From: Longimicrobium sp. | GTDB taxonomy: Bacteria; Gemmatimonadota; Gemmatimonadetes; Longimicrobiales; Longimicrobiaceae | NCBI RefSeq assembly: GCF_036388275.1 | Contig: NZ_DASVSF010000002.1 | Span: 124,001 to 188,000, forward strand | Length of the DNA: 64,000 nucleotides | Reading direction: 5' to 3' | Part shown: piece after piece, positions 27,613 to 34,859 of the stretch | How the letters are laid out: each line of letters begins with the position of its first letter | How positions within the stretch are numbered: position 1 is the first letter of the stretch | The notes under the pieces: model-generated | What the model was told of the DNA's origin: nothing | Seen by the model: the letters and a program-made list of their open reading frames with translations, nothing else | Database searches by the model: none | Position numbers and translations under genes: made by a program

Positions 27613-30237
27613 TCAGTCCTTGTACGGATCGATCTCCCCCGCGCCGGCCATGACCACGATCAGCGGCCGGAGCACGTGCTCCACCACGATCGTGGGCCCC
27701 TGCGACTGGAGCACCTTCTCCAGGCGGCGATAGGCCTGCGGCGCCTCGTCCAGGCCGCCGCCGCGCAGGATCACGCCCTTACGCGCAATCCAGTCGCCCA
27801 TCATCTCGCGGCTGATCTTTCCGGGGCTGATCACCCGCCCCGTCTTGCGGTGCACCTTGCCCGCCGCGGCCGTGCGCGACATCACCCGGCCCGCGCCGTG
27901 GACGGTGCTGAACAGCGCCTCGCGCTGCAGCGCAGCCGTCTCCTCGTCCGCCGGCTCGGCGCCGCGGACGATCACCGCGTCATCCCCCATGGACCCGCCG
28001 ATGAATCCCTTCTGCCCGGGGAACGCCGGGGTGGCGCCCTTTCGGACCACCACGTACTCCACCGTCTCGCCCTGGGGCGACGTGTGCGTCTCGCGCCAGG
28101 CGAAGTTGTGGTGGTTGTGCACCAGCTCCACCTCCGTCCCGCCCAGGATCTCCACCACCTTGCGCGCCACCCACTCGCGCCCGGCGTACGCGTACTGGCC
28201 GGCCAGGTTCATCAGCTGCCAGTAGTCGTGGCCCACGGGCTGGTCCAGCGGAAGCAGGACCTCGGCTTCCTTGGCGCGCTGGCCCCAGCCGCCGCCCTGG
28301 CTCAGCGACAGGAAGTCCGACGCGATGGTGTGCCCCAGGCCGCGGCTTCCGAAGTGCACGCCCACCCACACCGTGCCCTCCTCGTCGGCGAACACGTCGA
28401 CGTAGTGGTTGCCGCTGCCGACGGTGCCCAGCTGGCGGCGCGCCTTGTCCATGAGCGTGTCGCGGTAGCCGCCCGTGTTGGGGATGGCGTACCACGCCGG
28501 GTCAAGGAACAGCGGGTGATCGGTCGGCGCGTCGTCCGCGTTGTTCTTGCGGCCGATGCCGAACGAGATGGTCTGCTGGATCTCGTCCGCCAGCCCGCGC
28601 GCCACGCGGTCCTCCGCCAGCCGGTGCGGGTTGCGCCGGATCTCGTCCAGCGTCAGCCCACGCGTGATGCCGCCCACGTTCAGGTTGGTCCGGATCGCCG
28701 CGTTGCCGCAGTTGTGCACGACTACGCCGCCGGCGATGAAGCTCTGTGCGGGATCGCCCGCCACCACGTCGTAGACCGCCGCCTCGCCGTCCGGCCGCAC
28801 GTGCTCCACCGGGACCCAGCAGATCTCGCCTTCGCTGGCGGGTTCCGTGGCTGCGCCCTGGAGGCGGCGCGACGGTCCACGCTGATCGTAGATGGAGTGG
28901 TAGACGAACCCGGGCGACACGCCGAATTCCGCCGACACTTCCGCCATCACCGTTCTCCAGCCCACGCCCGCCGTCTTGCGCGAACGTGCCTCATGCTTTG
29001 CCGCGTCGCGGTTGCGGACGTAGCGCTCCCCCTGCCATGCGACACTGGCGGCCGCCGCGGCGGCCACGCGCTTCTCGACGGAACGGCAGAAGCCGATCTC
29101 GCGGAAGAACCGAAGCTGCTCCGCCTGTCCGCCAAGGATCTGGAGCACGGACATGATGCGATCGCCCCGGCGTACCCCGCTCTCCGCCACCGACACCTCG
29201 AAGCCCAACGACCGCAGCACACGGGCAAAGAAATGGATCGCGTGCTGGTGCGTTCCCGCCTGCTTCAGCTGCAGGTTGGGAATGGTGCCGCTCCGATGGA
29301 TTCGCGGCGTCATCATCTCCGCGCTGGCGAACGCGGAAAGGAAGTGCGCGCGCACCCAGGGCGCCGCCTCGAACAGCCACGACATGGGCGACTCCGGCCA
29401 GTCCTTTTTTCCGACGGGCGAGCCGAGGCCGGCCAGGAGTGCGTGGAGCGCGATGGAGTCCACGTACAGGTTGATCTCCTCGCGGCGTCCCTCTCCACGG
29501 ACGCGGCGGTGCTCATGCGGCTCGAAGCCCACCCGGCGAATGTCCCGTGCGAGATCCGCCGCGTCCTGGTCGTTGAAGACGTACAGCGACACGCGCTTGC
29601 CATTCCGCGTGAGATGCCCGTCGCCGCTGGCGTAGCCCAGGACGCGCAGCAGCGCCGGAAGTCGCGGATCGTCACCGTGCAGCGGCAGCAGTTCTCGCGC
29701 CGCCAGTTCCTCGCGAGCGCGCGGGTTCGCGACGCTCACGTCCGACGTCCAGTCCTGCGCCTCGAACGGAAGTCCGACGTGGGGAGAACAGGCCACGGCG
29801 TCGGACGAACCCAGTTCGTCGGCGCGCTTCCACCCTGCACGGGTGAGAATTTCGTGATCGCCCGTCGCCCGCAGCGTGCGCCCGTTCGCAAGGCCGATCT
29901 CCAGCACCTCGCGCGTTCCGCGCGGCACCGCGCCCATGTGGGGCGAAGCCAGTCGCGTCTGCGCGCCGTCCCAGCAAACCACCGCGTGATGATCTCGGAC
30001 GTGCTGGATGGGCACGGTGTACCCATCGCCGAGGGTGACGGGCGTTCCCTCTGCGATGCATGCGATGTCGAAGCCTACTCCGACCACTGACACCTTCTCG
30101 CGGTACGCCGCCACTCCACCGATCGGCATGACGTAGCCGAGGTGTCCGTCGGCCAGCAGTGCAAGGCGCTCGGCCCGGCTCGCGACGTCCTGCGCCTGGC
30201 GGATGGTGTTCTCGTCGTGCTGCCCAAAGATTTTCAT
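27613..30237 (-). CDS. rtcB: RNA ligase RtcB containing an intein
   Basis: An 874-residue precursor. Host residues 1-59 and 510-874 form a complete 424-residue RtcB, the GTP- and Mn2+-dependent ligase joining 2',3'-cyclic phosphate (or 3'-phosphate) to 5'-OH RNA ends. Active-site pieces include GFDIA-C-GN, VGSGNHYVDV, VHFGSRGLG, HNHHNFAWRE, HGAGRVMSR and the C-terminal VVMAGAGEIDPYKD. The host protein is interrupted exactly before the metal-binding Cys510 by a 450-residue intein. The gene starts at ATG 30237 with a weak ribosome site. The Ro60 gene with its Y-like RNAs lies 2 kb upstream on the same strand, as in known rtcB-rsr RNA repair loci; no archease or RtcA is seen in the window. Confidence 0.96.
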   Translation of the reverse strand: MKIFGQHDENTIRQAQDVASRAERLALLADGHLGYVMPIGGVAAYREKVSVVGVGFDIACIAEGTPVTLGDGYTVPIQHVRDHHAVVCWDGAQTRLASPHMGAVPRGTREVLEIGLANGRTLRATGDHEILTRAGWKRADELGSSDAVACSPHVGLPFEAQDWTSDVSVANPRAREELAARELLPLHGDDPRLPALLRVLGYASGDGHLTRNGKRVSLYVFNDQDAADLARDIRRVGFEPHEHRRVRGEGRREEINLYVDSIALHALLAGLGSPVGKKDWPESPMSWLFEAAPWVRAHFLSAFASAEMMTPRIHRSGTIPNLQLKQAGTHQHAIHFFARVLRSLGFEVSVAESGVRRGDRIMSVLQILGGQAEQLRFFREIGFCRSVEKRVAAAAAASVAWQGERYVRNRDAAKHEARSRKTAGVGWRTVMAEVSAEFGVSPGFVYHSIYDQRGPSRRLQGAATEPASEGEICWVPVEHVRPDGEAAVYDVVAGDPAQSFIAGGVVVHNCGNAAIRTNLNVGGITRGLTLDEIRRNPHRLAEDRVARGLADEIQQTISFGIGRKNNADDAPTDHPLFLDPAWYAIPNTGGYRDTLMDKARRQLGTVGSGNHYVDVFADEEGTVWVGVHFGSRGLGHTIASDFLSLSQGGGWGQRAKEAEVLLPLDQPVGHDYWQLMNLAGQYAYAGREWVARKVVEILGGTEVELVHNHHNFAWRETHTSPQGETVEYVVVRKGATPAFPGQKGFIGGSMGDDAVIVRGAEPADEETAALQREALFSTVHGAGRVMSRTAAAGKVHRKTGRVISPGKISREMMGDWIARKGVILRGGGLDEAPQAYRRLEKVLQSQGPTIVVEHVLRPLIVVMAGAGEIDPYKD
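28711..30060 (-). mobile_element. Intein in RtcB active-site cysteine, with degenerate LAGLIDADG domain
   Basis: Intein residues 60-509 of the precursor. It begins with Cys (CIAEGTPVTLGDG, block A), has block B TGDHEILT near residue 125, and ends VYDVVAGDPAQSFIAGG, VVVHN (blocks F and G), with Cys510 as the +1 residue, so all splicing residues are present. The middle contains LLRVLGYASGDGHL, a LAGLIDADG block C. The second motif reads HFLSAFASAEMM, where the acidic residue and the usual glycine are not in place. Splicing is probably intact while homing endonuclease activity may be lost. Confidence 0.93.
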
Positions 30238-30351
30238 CGGAGTATCTGTAAATTGGTTACGGACTCATCGCACCGTCCAAGCGATTGACTATCGCATGCG
30301 CCCAGACAATTTTAGGAGAGTGCTGTTAGTTACCTTAGCCGCGGAGGCCAC

Positions 30352-31284
30352 ATGATACGAGTAACGCTCGACATTTTTTCCGGACGCCCCAATCCAACGT
30401 GGGAAGTCGACACACCCAGCACGACCACAGATCTGGTTCGAACGTTAGAGTCAGCTAGTGAAATCATGAGTGATGCCGAAAGCGTCAGCGCACGTCTGGG
30501 TTTCCGAGGTATCCTGGTTGAAGAAACGGGAGCCGAGAGGCCTCTCACCGCGCGAAATCTCCCTAAACAGTTTCGACTCTCCGGTGATGATCGCTCTGGT
30601 GTGGATCTGGCGCTACGGCTTATTGATCAACTAGGTGATCCCGCAGTGGAGCCTCGCGCCGAACTTACGCAACCAGTACCTCCCGTCACAGCGGAGCATT
30701 TGCGACAGCTGATCAAAGAAGACGTCACTAGGCACCGCGGCGGCAGTCCTCCTCGAGGCGGTGTCAGAGGATTCCAGGCTGCCGCGCCCGTGCTCGGTAC
30801 CGACGCGACAACTTGGACCACTCAGCCCCAAGGTGCCTGCCAGATTGAGATCGCGAGCTTCAATCCGGGTTTCTGGAACGTCTCCCCCGTAGTTGCGAAC
30901 AATAACTGCTACAACTACGCAACGAACCGCCGCACCGATACTTTTGCTCAACCAGGACGTAGCAACGGGAAGCAAACCGCGACAATGGTGTGTTCCAATG
31001 TACAGACCGCCGCAAAATCGGACGGCGTCCTCCCTTCCTCAATGTGTTTAGCGAACAACCTACAGCCGCGTTGGTACGTTGCCCTCGTGATCTGGCCGGG
31101 GGTGGACTATCACTGGTACCGCCAACAAGCGGGGGGGATCTGGGGACACAAGCCCGGTTCGACACCAGCAACGAATTCCGATAACAGCGGGAATGTGATT
31201 ACCAATCCGCAAACCGCCAACCGAGGTGGGTACACCAGTTTCTGCGGCTACTTCTTCGTAGGAAGCAATGTCCAAATCGCATGA
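30352..31284 (+). CDS. Hypothetical protein with DIFSGRPNP domain and Cys/His enzyme-like C-terminus
   Basis: A 310-residue protein in a visibly less GC-rich stretch. The N-terminal domain begins MIRVTLDIFSGRPNPTWEV and contains RLGFRGILVEE. The C-terminal half has NNNCYNYATNR, TFAQPG, MCLANN, DYHWYRQQ, GIWGHKPGS and YTSFCGYFFVG, a set of conserved-looking Cys, His and Asn residues like a papain-fold or transglutaminase-like enzyme. ATG 30352 follows GGAGG. I do not know the family's function. Its stop overlaps an upstream in-frame start of the next gene (ATGA), and both share the DIFSGRPNP domain. Confidence 0.75.
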   Translation: MIRVTLDIFSGRPNPTWEVDTPSTTTDLVRTLESASEIMSDAESVSARLGFRGILVEETGAERPLTARNLPKQFRLSGDDRSGVDLALRLIDQLGDPAVEPRAELTQPVPPVTAEHLRQLIKEDVTRHRGGSPPRGGVRGFQAAAPVLGTDATTWTTQPQGACQIEIASFNPGFWNVSPVVANNNCYNYATNRRTDTFAQPGRSNGKQTATMVCSNVQTAAKSDGVLPSSMCLANNLQPRWYVALVIWPGVDYHWYRQQAGGIWGHKPGSTPATNSDNSGNVITNPQTANRGGYTSFCGYFFVGSNVQIA

Positions 31285-31373
31285 TACGCGTCATGGAGCA
31301 CGGCCCCGGCCCACAGTCGGGAACGCACGTGAGCTCGGCTAAGGTAGCGTCACATCATGCGAGGACGACGGCC

Positions 31374-31724
31374 ATGCGCATTGAAGCCGATATCTTCAGC
31401 GGTCGCCCGAACCCGTCATTTGACCTCAACGCAGAACAGTCTGCTGCCCTAATCGCGTTGCTCCAGAGTCTGCATACCGGGGGCGAGCCACGCGAGCCCC
31501 CCGGCCTAGGGTACCGGGGATTCCTAATCGGCGATGCGGAAGCCGTGCTACCCGGAATCACTCGATTGCGCGCCTTCGGTGGAACAGTCGTAAGCACCTC
31601 CGAACAAGCGCGCGTGCTGTCAGATCCAAGTCGCACCGTCGAACAGTGGCTACTGCAAGCGGGTTGTCGCCACTTGGAATCGGGCGTTTTCAACGTTATT
31701 TGCGCGGAGTTCGGGCGTCAGTAG
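31374..31724 (+). CDS. Hypothetical DIFSGRPNP-domain protein
   Basis: A 116-residue protein consisting of the same domain as the N-terminus of the previous gene: MRIEADIFSGRPNPSFDL, then GLGYRGFLIGD, then a C-terminal helix (RTVEQWLLQAGC). ATG 31374 places the domain at the start; an in-frame ATG at 31281 that overlaps the previous stop would add 31 residues of unlikely sequence. It may be an immunity, antitoxin or regulatory partner of the larger protein; this is inferred from the shared domain and adjacency. Confidence 0.65.
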   Translation: MRIEADIFSGRPNPSFDLNAEQSAALIALLQSLHTGGEPREPPGLGYRGFLIGDAEAVLPGITRLRAFGGTVVSTSEQARVLSDPSRTVEQWLLQAGCRHLESGVFNVICAEFGRQ

Positions 31725-31766
31725 TACGCGGCCCTTGCAACAGCACTCTGGATCGGTCTGAGACCC

Positions 31767-32084
31767 TTACTCATCTTCGTCCCAGCGGCGGTCGGCGCGT
31801 ACTTCCTTGCGCCGGAGGTGCTGGAACTGGCGGTCCCGGGTGCGCTGCCGCTCCGTGCTTTCGCTGACGGACTCGATGCGGTCCGCCCGAACCCACGCGC
31901 GGCTGCCCGACAGGTCCACCAGCTTGATCCACCGCGGCCTCCACCTGCGCTCCAGCGCCGTGCCGATCCGTGCCGCCGTCTCGGCCGACACGTACCACAC
32001 CGCGAACTCGGTGGTCACCTCGTAGTAGTCTCCGGGCCCGGCCGGCCGCTCCGGCAGGCCCTGCATGTGCTTCAGCCCGTTCAT
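31767..32084 (-). CDS. Hypothetical protein downstream of rsr
   Basis: A 105-residue basic protein, MNGLKHMQGLPERPAGPGDYY then EVTTEFAVWYVSAETAARIG and WIKLVDLSGSRAWVRADRIESV, ending in an Arg/Glu-rich tail. The central part reads like a small beta domain. Not recognised. It follows rsr on the same strand but is separated from it by a very strong hairpin, so it is probably a separate transcript. Confidence 0.6.
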   Translation of the reverse strand: MNGLKHMQGLPERPAGPGDYYEVTTEFAVWYVSAETAARIGTALERRWRPRWIKLVDLSGSRAWVRADRIESVSESTERQRTRDRQFQHLRRKEVRADRRWDEDE

Positions 32085-32124
32085 CTCACAATTTCTAACG
32101 TTGGATGTTCGACCTTCCGGCGCC

Positions 32125-32158
32125 GGCGGCACGCCCCGGCATCCCGGGGCGTGCCGCC
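32125..32158. terminator. Strong hairpin at 3' end of rsr
   Basis: GGCGGCACGCCCCGG pairs perfectly with CCGGGGCGTGCCGCC across a four-base loop, two bases after the rsr stop. There is no clear T-tract on the minus strand, so it may act as an RNA-stabilising stem as well as a terminator. Confidence 0.75.
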
Positions 32159-32159
32159 T

Positions 32160-33809
32160 TCAACGCGCGAAGTCGGCGATCAGCTGGGGCGCGGCGGCGT
32201 CGAAGCCCACCACGTCCAGCATTCCGGCGTCGTTCGGGTCGGCGATGGTGAACCCGTTCGACGCCATCCCCACGACCACCAGCTTCGCGGGGATGCCCGT
32301 GCGCTCCCGGTACTGGCGGAGCGCCTGGGCGGGGTGGATGGAGCCGGCCCACGTCTCGTTGTCGGTGTAGACCACGAAGACGTCCACCTTCCACCCGTGC
32401 CTCAACGCCTCCAGCATCGGCAGGGCGCAGTCGGTGCCGCCGAACCCCATGCTGGAGATGGACCGAACCACGTCGTCCAGCCGCTGCCGCGGGGAAATGG
32501 CCAGCGTCGAAAGCCCGCTGCTCATCCCTGCCCACTGCGAGGGGTACGACCCGGAGGTGAACGCCGTGAAGAAGTGCTCCGGCTCGCTGGCCGCCGTCAC
32601 CAGCGCCATCGCCGCCGACCCTTCACGGCAGGTCAGCCCCTCCAGCCCCATCACCATGGCGGCCATCGACCCCGAAACGTCCAGGGCCAGCATGGTGCGC
32701 CTGCCCGTGGGCTGCACCGCGGCGAACGACAGGTAGAACGCCGCGTCCAGTGCATCCACCACCTCCGCGACCGGCTGCCACGTGTGCTGCCCGCGCACGC
32801 CCCGGCCGCCGGCGTACGTGCGCAGCGCCGACAGCACCTGCACCGGGTGCACCCGCGCCTTCTGCAGCGCGGGGCCGTTCGCCAGCCGCTCCGCCACCAT
32901 GCGGGCCGCCTCGCTCCCCGGCGCCACCAGCCCCACGCGGGTCAGGGTAGCCAGGTTGCGCACCAGCGCCGTCAGCGGCATCCGCTCCAGCAGCGCCTCC
33001 CACACTACCGCGTGGTTCAGCAGCGCGGTGGGCAGCATCTCGCGCGTCAGCCGGTGCTCGCGCACCAGCTCCGCCGCTTCGCCGGGCGACAGCTCCTCCC
33101 GATGCAGCCGGTCCGCCGCCCTCACCTGCGCCAGCGCCTCCCCCTCCAGCGGCACCAGCGCCGCCGCCTCGCGGTTCCTGGCGACGGTGCGCTGGAAGAG
33201 CGCACGCTGCTCCGGCGACGCGGGCCGGGGGTGCGCCAGCCGCAGCGCGTCGCGGTGCGACCACCCGTCGCGCGACGGGTACTTCAGAAGCTGGTACGCC
33301 AGGTCGCGCGGCTCCTTGCTGGTGTACCACGCGGCCACCGCCCGGCGCACACCGCGCCCCCATCCGCGGAACCCGCCCACGAACTGCAGCCAGTGGAACA
33401 GGTGGGTCCCCGTCCGCGCCACCCGCGGCAGGGCGGCCAGCGCCGCGGCCCGGGTCGCCTCGTCGCCCATCCCCGCCGCCATCGCCAGGACGAACAGCGC
33501 GGGATCGTTCCGGGGGGCACGTCCCGACTCGCTCATCTCCACCACGCGGGCGACCACGCGCGGGCCGTCCTGCGCGATGCACTCGGCCACGGCGGTGGCG
33601 TTCTCCGCCGTGAGCTTCCGCTCGCCGACGTAGTACGTTCCGCCCTCCGAACCGAGGACCAGGAACCGGTCCAGCCGGTCCCAGTTTCCGAGCTGCCAGG
33701 CGAACCCGCCCGCCGAGTTGGGCACCTGCGTGGAGCCGGGGATGGGCTCCCCCTGCGGCGTGAGCATCGCCCGGATGCGAGTCGCGAAGTGCTTCGTGAA
33801 GTCCAGCAT
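32160..33809 (-). CDS. rsr: Ro60-like TROVE / von Willebrand factor A protein (Rsr)
   Basis: A 549-residue bacterial orthologue of the Ro60 autoantigen. Residues about 20-350 form the helical-repeat TROVE ring (AWQLGNWDRLDRFLVLGSEG; HLFHWLQFVGGFRGWGRGVR), and about 370-549 form a vWA domain with an intact MIDAS DVSGS (Asp377, Ser379, Ser381) and GGTDCALPM. Ro60 rings bind misfolded RNA ends in the hole and Y RNAs on the outer face, and tether PNPase in some bacteria. ATG 33809 has AAAGGAGGG nine bases upstream. Upstream on the same strand lie six Y-RNA-like RNAs and a tRNA, and rtcB is 2 kb downstream, so an RNA-quality-control or RNA-repair role is strongly suggested. Confidence 0.95.
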   Translation of the reverse strand: MLDFTKHFATRIRAMLTPQGEPIPGSTQVPNSAGGFAWQLGNWDRLDRFLVLGSEGGTYYVGERKLTAENATAVAECIAQDGPRVVARVVEMSESGRAPRNDPALFVLAMAAGMGDEATRAAALAALPRVARTGTHLFHWLQFVGGFRGWGRGVRRAVAAWYTSKEPRDLAYQLLKYPSRDGWSHRDALRLAHPRPASPEQRALFQRTVARNREAAALVPLEGEALAQVRAADRLHREELSPGEAAELVREHRLTREMLPTALLNHAVVWEALLERMPLTALVRNLATLTRVGLVAPGSEAARMVAERLANGPALQKARVHPVQVLSALRTYAGGRGVRGQHTWQPVAEVVDALDAAFYLSFAAVQPTGRRTMLALDVSGSMAAMVMGLEGLTCREGSAAMALVTAASEPEHFFTAFTSGSYPSQWAGMSSGLSTLAISPRQRLDDVVRSISSMGFGGTDCALPMLEALRHGWKVDVFVVYTDNETWAGSIHPAQALRQYRERTGIPAKLVVVGMASNGFTIADPNDAGMLDVVGFDAAAPQLIADFAR

Positions 33810-33979
33810 GGTACTCGCCCTCCTTTCCGGGCCGGGAGTGGTGTGTGCGCCAGGCGAACGTTCGCTCGGCGGTGAAAAACTGGCGCCCCGGGCAAGGGAG
33901 CTTCGTCCGGCTGGCCCTCCACCTGGGAGAGAGACGATAACCGGGCGAATTCGGCCCGGGGTGCCAGTCGTGGAGCGCG

Positions 33980-34074
33980 CGGCCGGTGGGGATTCGAACC
34001 CCGGGCTCACCGGATAACCCTCCGCCCTCGGCCCGCCGGAGCGGACGTGACTTGGGGAGGATCGCCACGGCCGG
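33980..34074 (-). ncRNA. Y-RNA-like RNA D (D-arm-less tRNA-like, internal Y stem)
   Basis: The ends pair as GGCCG/CGGCC next to a T-arm GGGG-TTCGAAT-CCCC. No D-arm is present. A Y-stem module at 34019-34060 sits where the D and anticodon arms should be: outer helix CCTCCCC/GGCGGAGG with one C-C mismatch, bulge CGAG, inner hairpin GTCCGC-TCCG-GCGGGC, then GGTTATC after the module. It is nearest to rsr. Confidence 0.6.
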
Positions 34075-34096
34075 ACCGCGTCTCCGCTTTCTTTGT

Positions 34097-34190
34097 GGCC
34101 CGGGCGGATGAGGGATCAGCTCGGCCCCCAGGTCGCTGGTTCCGGGGAAGGTTTGGAGCGATAACCGAAGCTGTTCGACCCACCCGGGCC
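34097..34190 (-). ncRNA. Y-RNA-like RNA E (canonical open-ended topology)
   Basis: The RNA ends form helix 1: GGCCCGGG (34183-34190) with CCCGGGCC (34097-34104). The 5' strand continues TGGG, TCGAA bulge, then helix 2 CAGCTTCGG with CCGAGCTG (one bulged T), then TTATCG into the apical loop. The opposite internal loop is ATCCCTCAT. This is the layout of the Ro-binding end of classical Y RNAs. Confidence 0.6.
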
Positions 34191-34206
34191 CCTGCGATGT
34201 ATCTTC

Positions 34207-34311
34207 GTGCGCCGCCCGTGGCGGATGTGAGGCGGGGCCGGACCGGCTTTTGGCCGGGACGATTTGGAATCGGTGGTAACCGGACCCATCGACCCGCCGC
34301 GGACGGCGCAC
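34207..34311 (-). ncRNA. Y-RNA-like RNA F (canonical open-ended topology)
   Basis: Helix 1 is long: GTGCGCC-GTCCG-GGCGG pairs with CCGCC-CGGGC-GGCGCAC, with one C-A mismatch. A GTCGAT bulge follows, then helix 2 GGGTCCGG/CCGGCCCC with one mismatch, then TTACC. The opposite loop is GCCTCACAT, similar to that of RNA E. The apex holds two small hairpins, CGATT-CCA-AATCG and CCGGC-CAAAA-GCCGG, which could mimic tRNA arms. Confidence 0.6.
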
Positions 34312-34334
34312 GCACTTTCTCAATTCGTATCCAG

Positions 34335-34459
34335 GTGCCACGGCGGGGCTCGAACCCGCAACCTCCGTGTCCGATAAGCCTTGCCTGTCGGCCCGCGCAA
34401 GGCGGGCGTGGGTGATCGGCGAGGCAGCACGGCGCTCTACCCATTGAGCTACGGGGCAC
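34335..34459 (-). ncRNA. tRNA/Y-RNA chimera B (Y stem in anticodon loop, Arg-like body)
   Basis: A tRNA body with D-arm GCTC-AATGGGTA-GAGC and T-arm GCGGG-TTCGAGC-CCCGC; the acceptor GTGCCCCG/CGTGGCAC has 8 pairs with one C-T mismatch. The anticodon stem CCGTG/CACGG is perfect, but its loop holds a 48-nt module (34378-34425): outer helix GCCTCGCC/GGCAAGGC with one mismatch, bulge CGACA, inner hairpin GCCCGC-CTTGC-GCGGGC, followed by TTATCGGA. If the module were removed the loop could be read as TCG or GCG (Arg). Confidence 0.75.
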
Positions 34460-34472
34460 GCTCTCTGTTCAG

Positions 34473-34599
34473 TGGACCTGGCGGGACTCGAACCCGCGAC
34501 CTCTCGAGTGACAGTCGATAACCCTCCGCCTTCGGCCCGCGCGGTGGCGGACGAGATGCGGGGAAGGAACAGCGCTCTACCAGCTGAGCTACAGGTCCA
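34473..34599 (-). ncRNA. tRNA/Y-RNA chimera C (Asp-like body)
   Basis: An 8-bp acceptor TGGACCTG/CAGGTCCA, D-arm GCTC-AGCTGGTA-GAGC, T-arm GCGGG-TTCGAGT-CCCGC, and an Asp-type hairpin TCGA-CTGTCAC-TCGA with GTC in the loop. A 45-nt module (34523-34567) is inserted on the 5' side of that hairpin: outer helix CCTTCCCC/GGCGGAGG, bulge CGAA, inner hairpin GTCCGC-CACCGC-GCGGGC, then GTTATCG. The strand CCGAAGG...GTTATC matches the conserved 5' strand of vertebrate Y RNAs. Confidence 0.78.
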
Positions 34600-34635
34600 T
34601 CATCTCCGTCCGCCTGGACGGGTAGTGCATCGCAC

Positions 34636-34767
34636 GGAATGCCCGGCGGGATTCGAACCGCGGCCTCTGGATTAACGGTAAGCCTTGCCTGTCGGCCCGC
34701 CTTGCGGACGGACGAGGAGTCGGCGAGGCACGGTCCGGTGCTCTAACCACTGAGCTACGGGCATTCC
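34636..34767 (-). ncRNA. tRNA/Y-RNA chimera A (Asn-like body)
   Basis: A tRNA-like body whose acceptor helix is extended to ten pairs (GGAATGCCCG/CGGGCATTCC), with D-arm GCTC-AGTGGTTA-GAGC and a T-arm GCGG-TTCGAATC-CCGC that has an 8-nt loop and only four pairs, unlike a working tRNA. The anticodon arm holds a 48-nt module (34682-34729): outer helix GCCTCGCC/GGCAAGGC, bulge CGACA, inner hairpin GTCCGC-AAG-GCGGGC, then TTACCGTTAATCC with a GTT triplet. It lies 17 bases downstream of tRNA-His. Confidence 0.75.
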
Positions 34768-34784
34768 GGTGCATGCATCCCGGC

Positions 34785-34859
34785 TGGGGTGACCGACGGG
34801 TGTCGAACCCGTGCCTTCGGATTCACGATCCGACGCTCTGCCGTTGAGCTACGGCCACC
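34785..34859 (-). tRNA. tRNA-His (GTG)
   Basis: A complete cloverleaf. Acceptor GGTGGCCG/CGGTCACC has the extra G(-1):C73 pair of tRNA-His and is followed by an encoded CCA at 34785-34787. The D-arm is GCTC-AACGGCA-GAGC, the anticodon arm TCGGA-TCGTGAA-TCCGA with anticodon at 34824-34826, and the T-arm ACGGG-TTCGACA-CCCGT. It is first in the RNA array on the minus strand and is probably co-transcribed with the Y-like RNAs. Confidence 0.95.

Noticed and set aside
31281..31373. Upstream ATG overlapping the previous stop as start of the second DIFSGRPNP gene
   Set aside because: The added 31 residues are low-complexity and unlike the domain start shared with the upstream protein; ATG 31374 is favoured.
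32125..32158. Attachment site or IS end
   Set aside because: The perfect inverted repeat has a 4-base loop and sits two bases after the rsr stop, as expected for a terminator or 3' stabilising hairpin.
34335..34767. Group I introns in tRNA genes
   Set aside because: The insertions are only about 45-60 nt, far too small for a group I intron core; they form one stem with a bulge.
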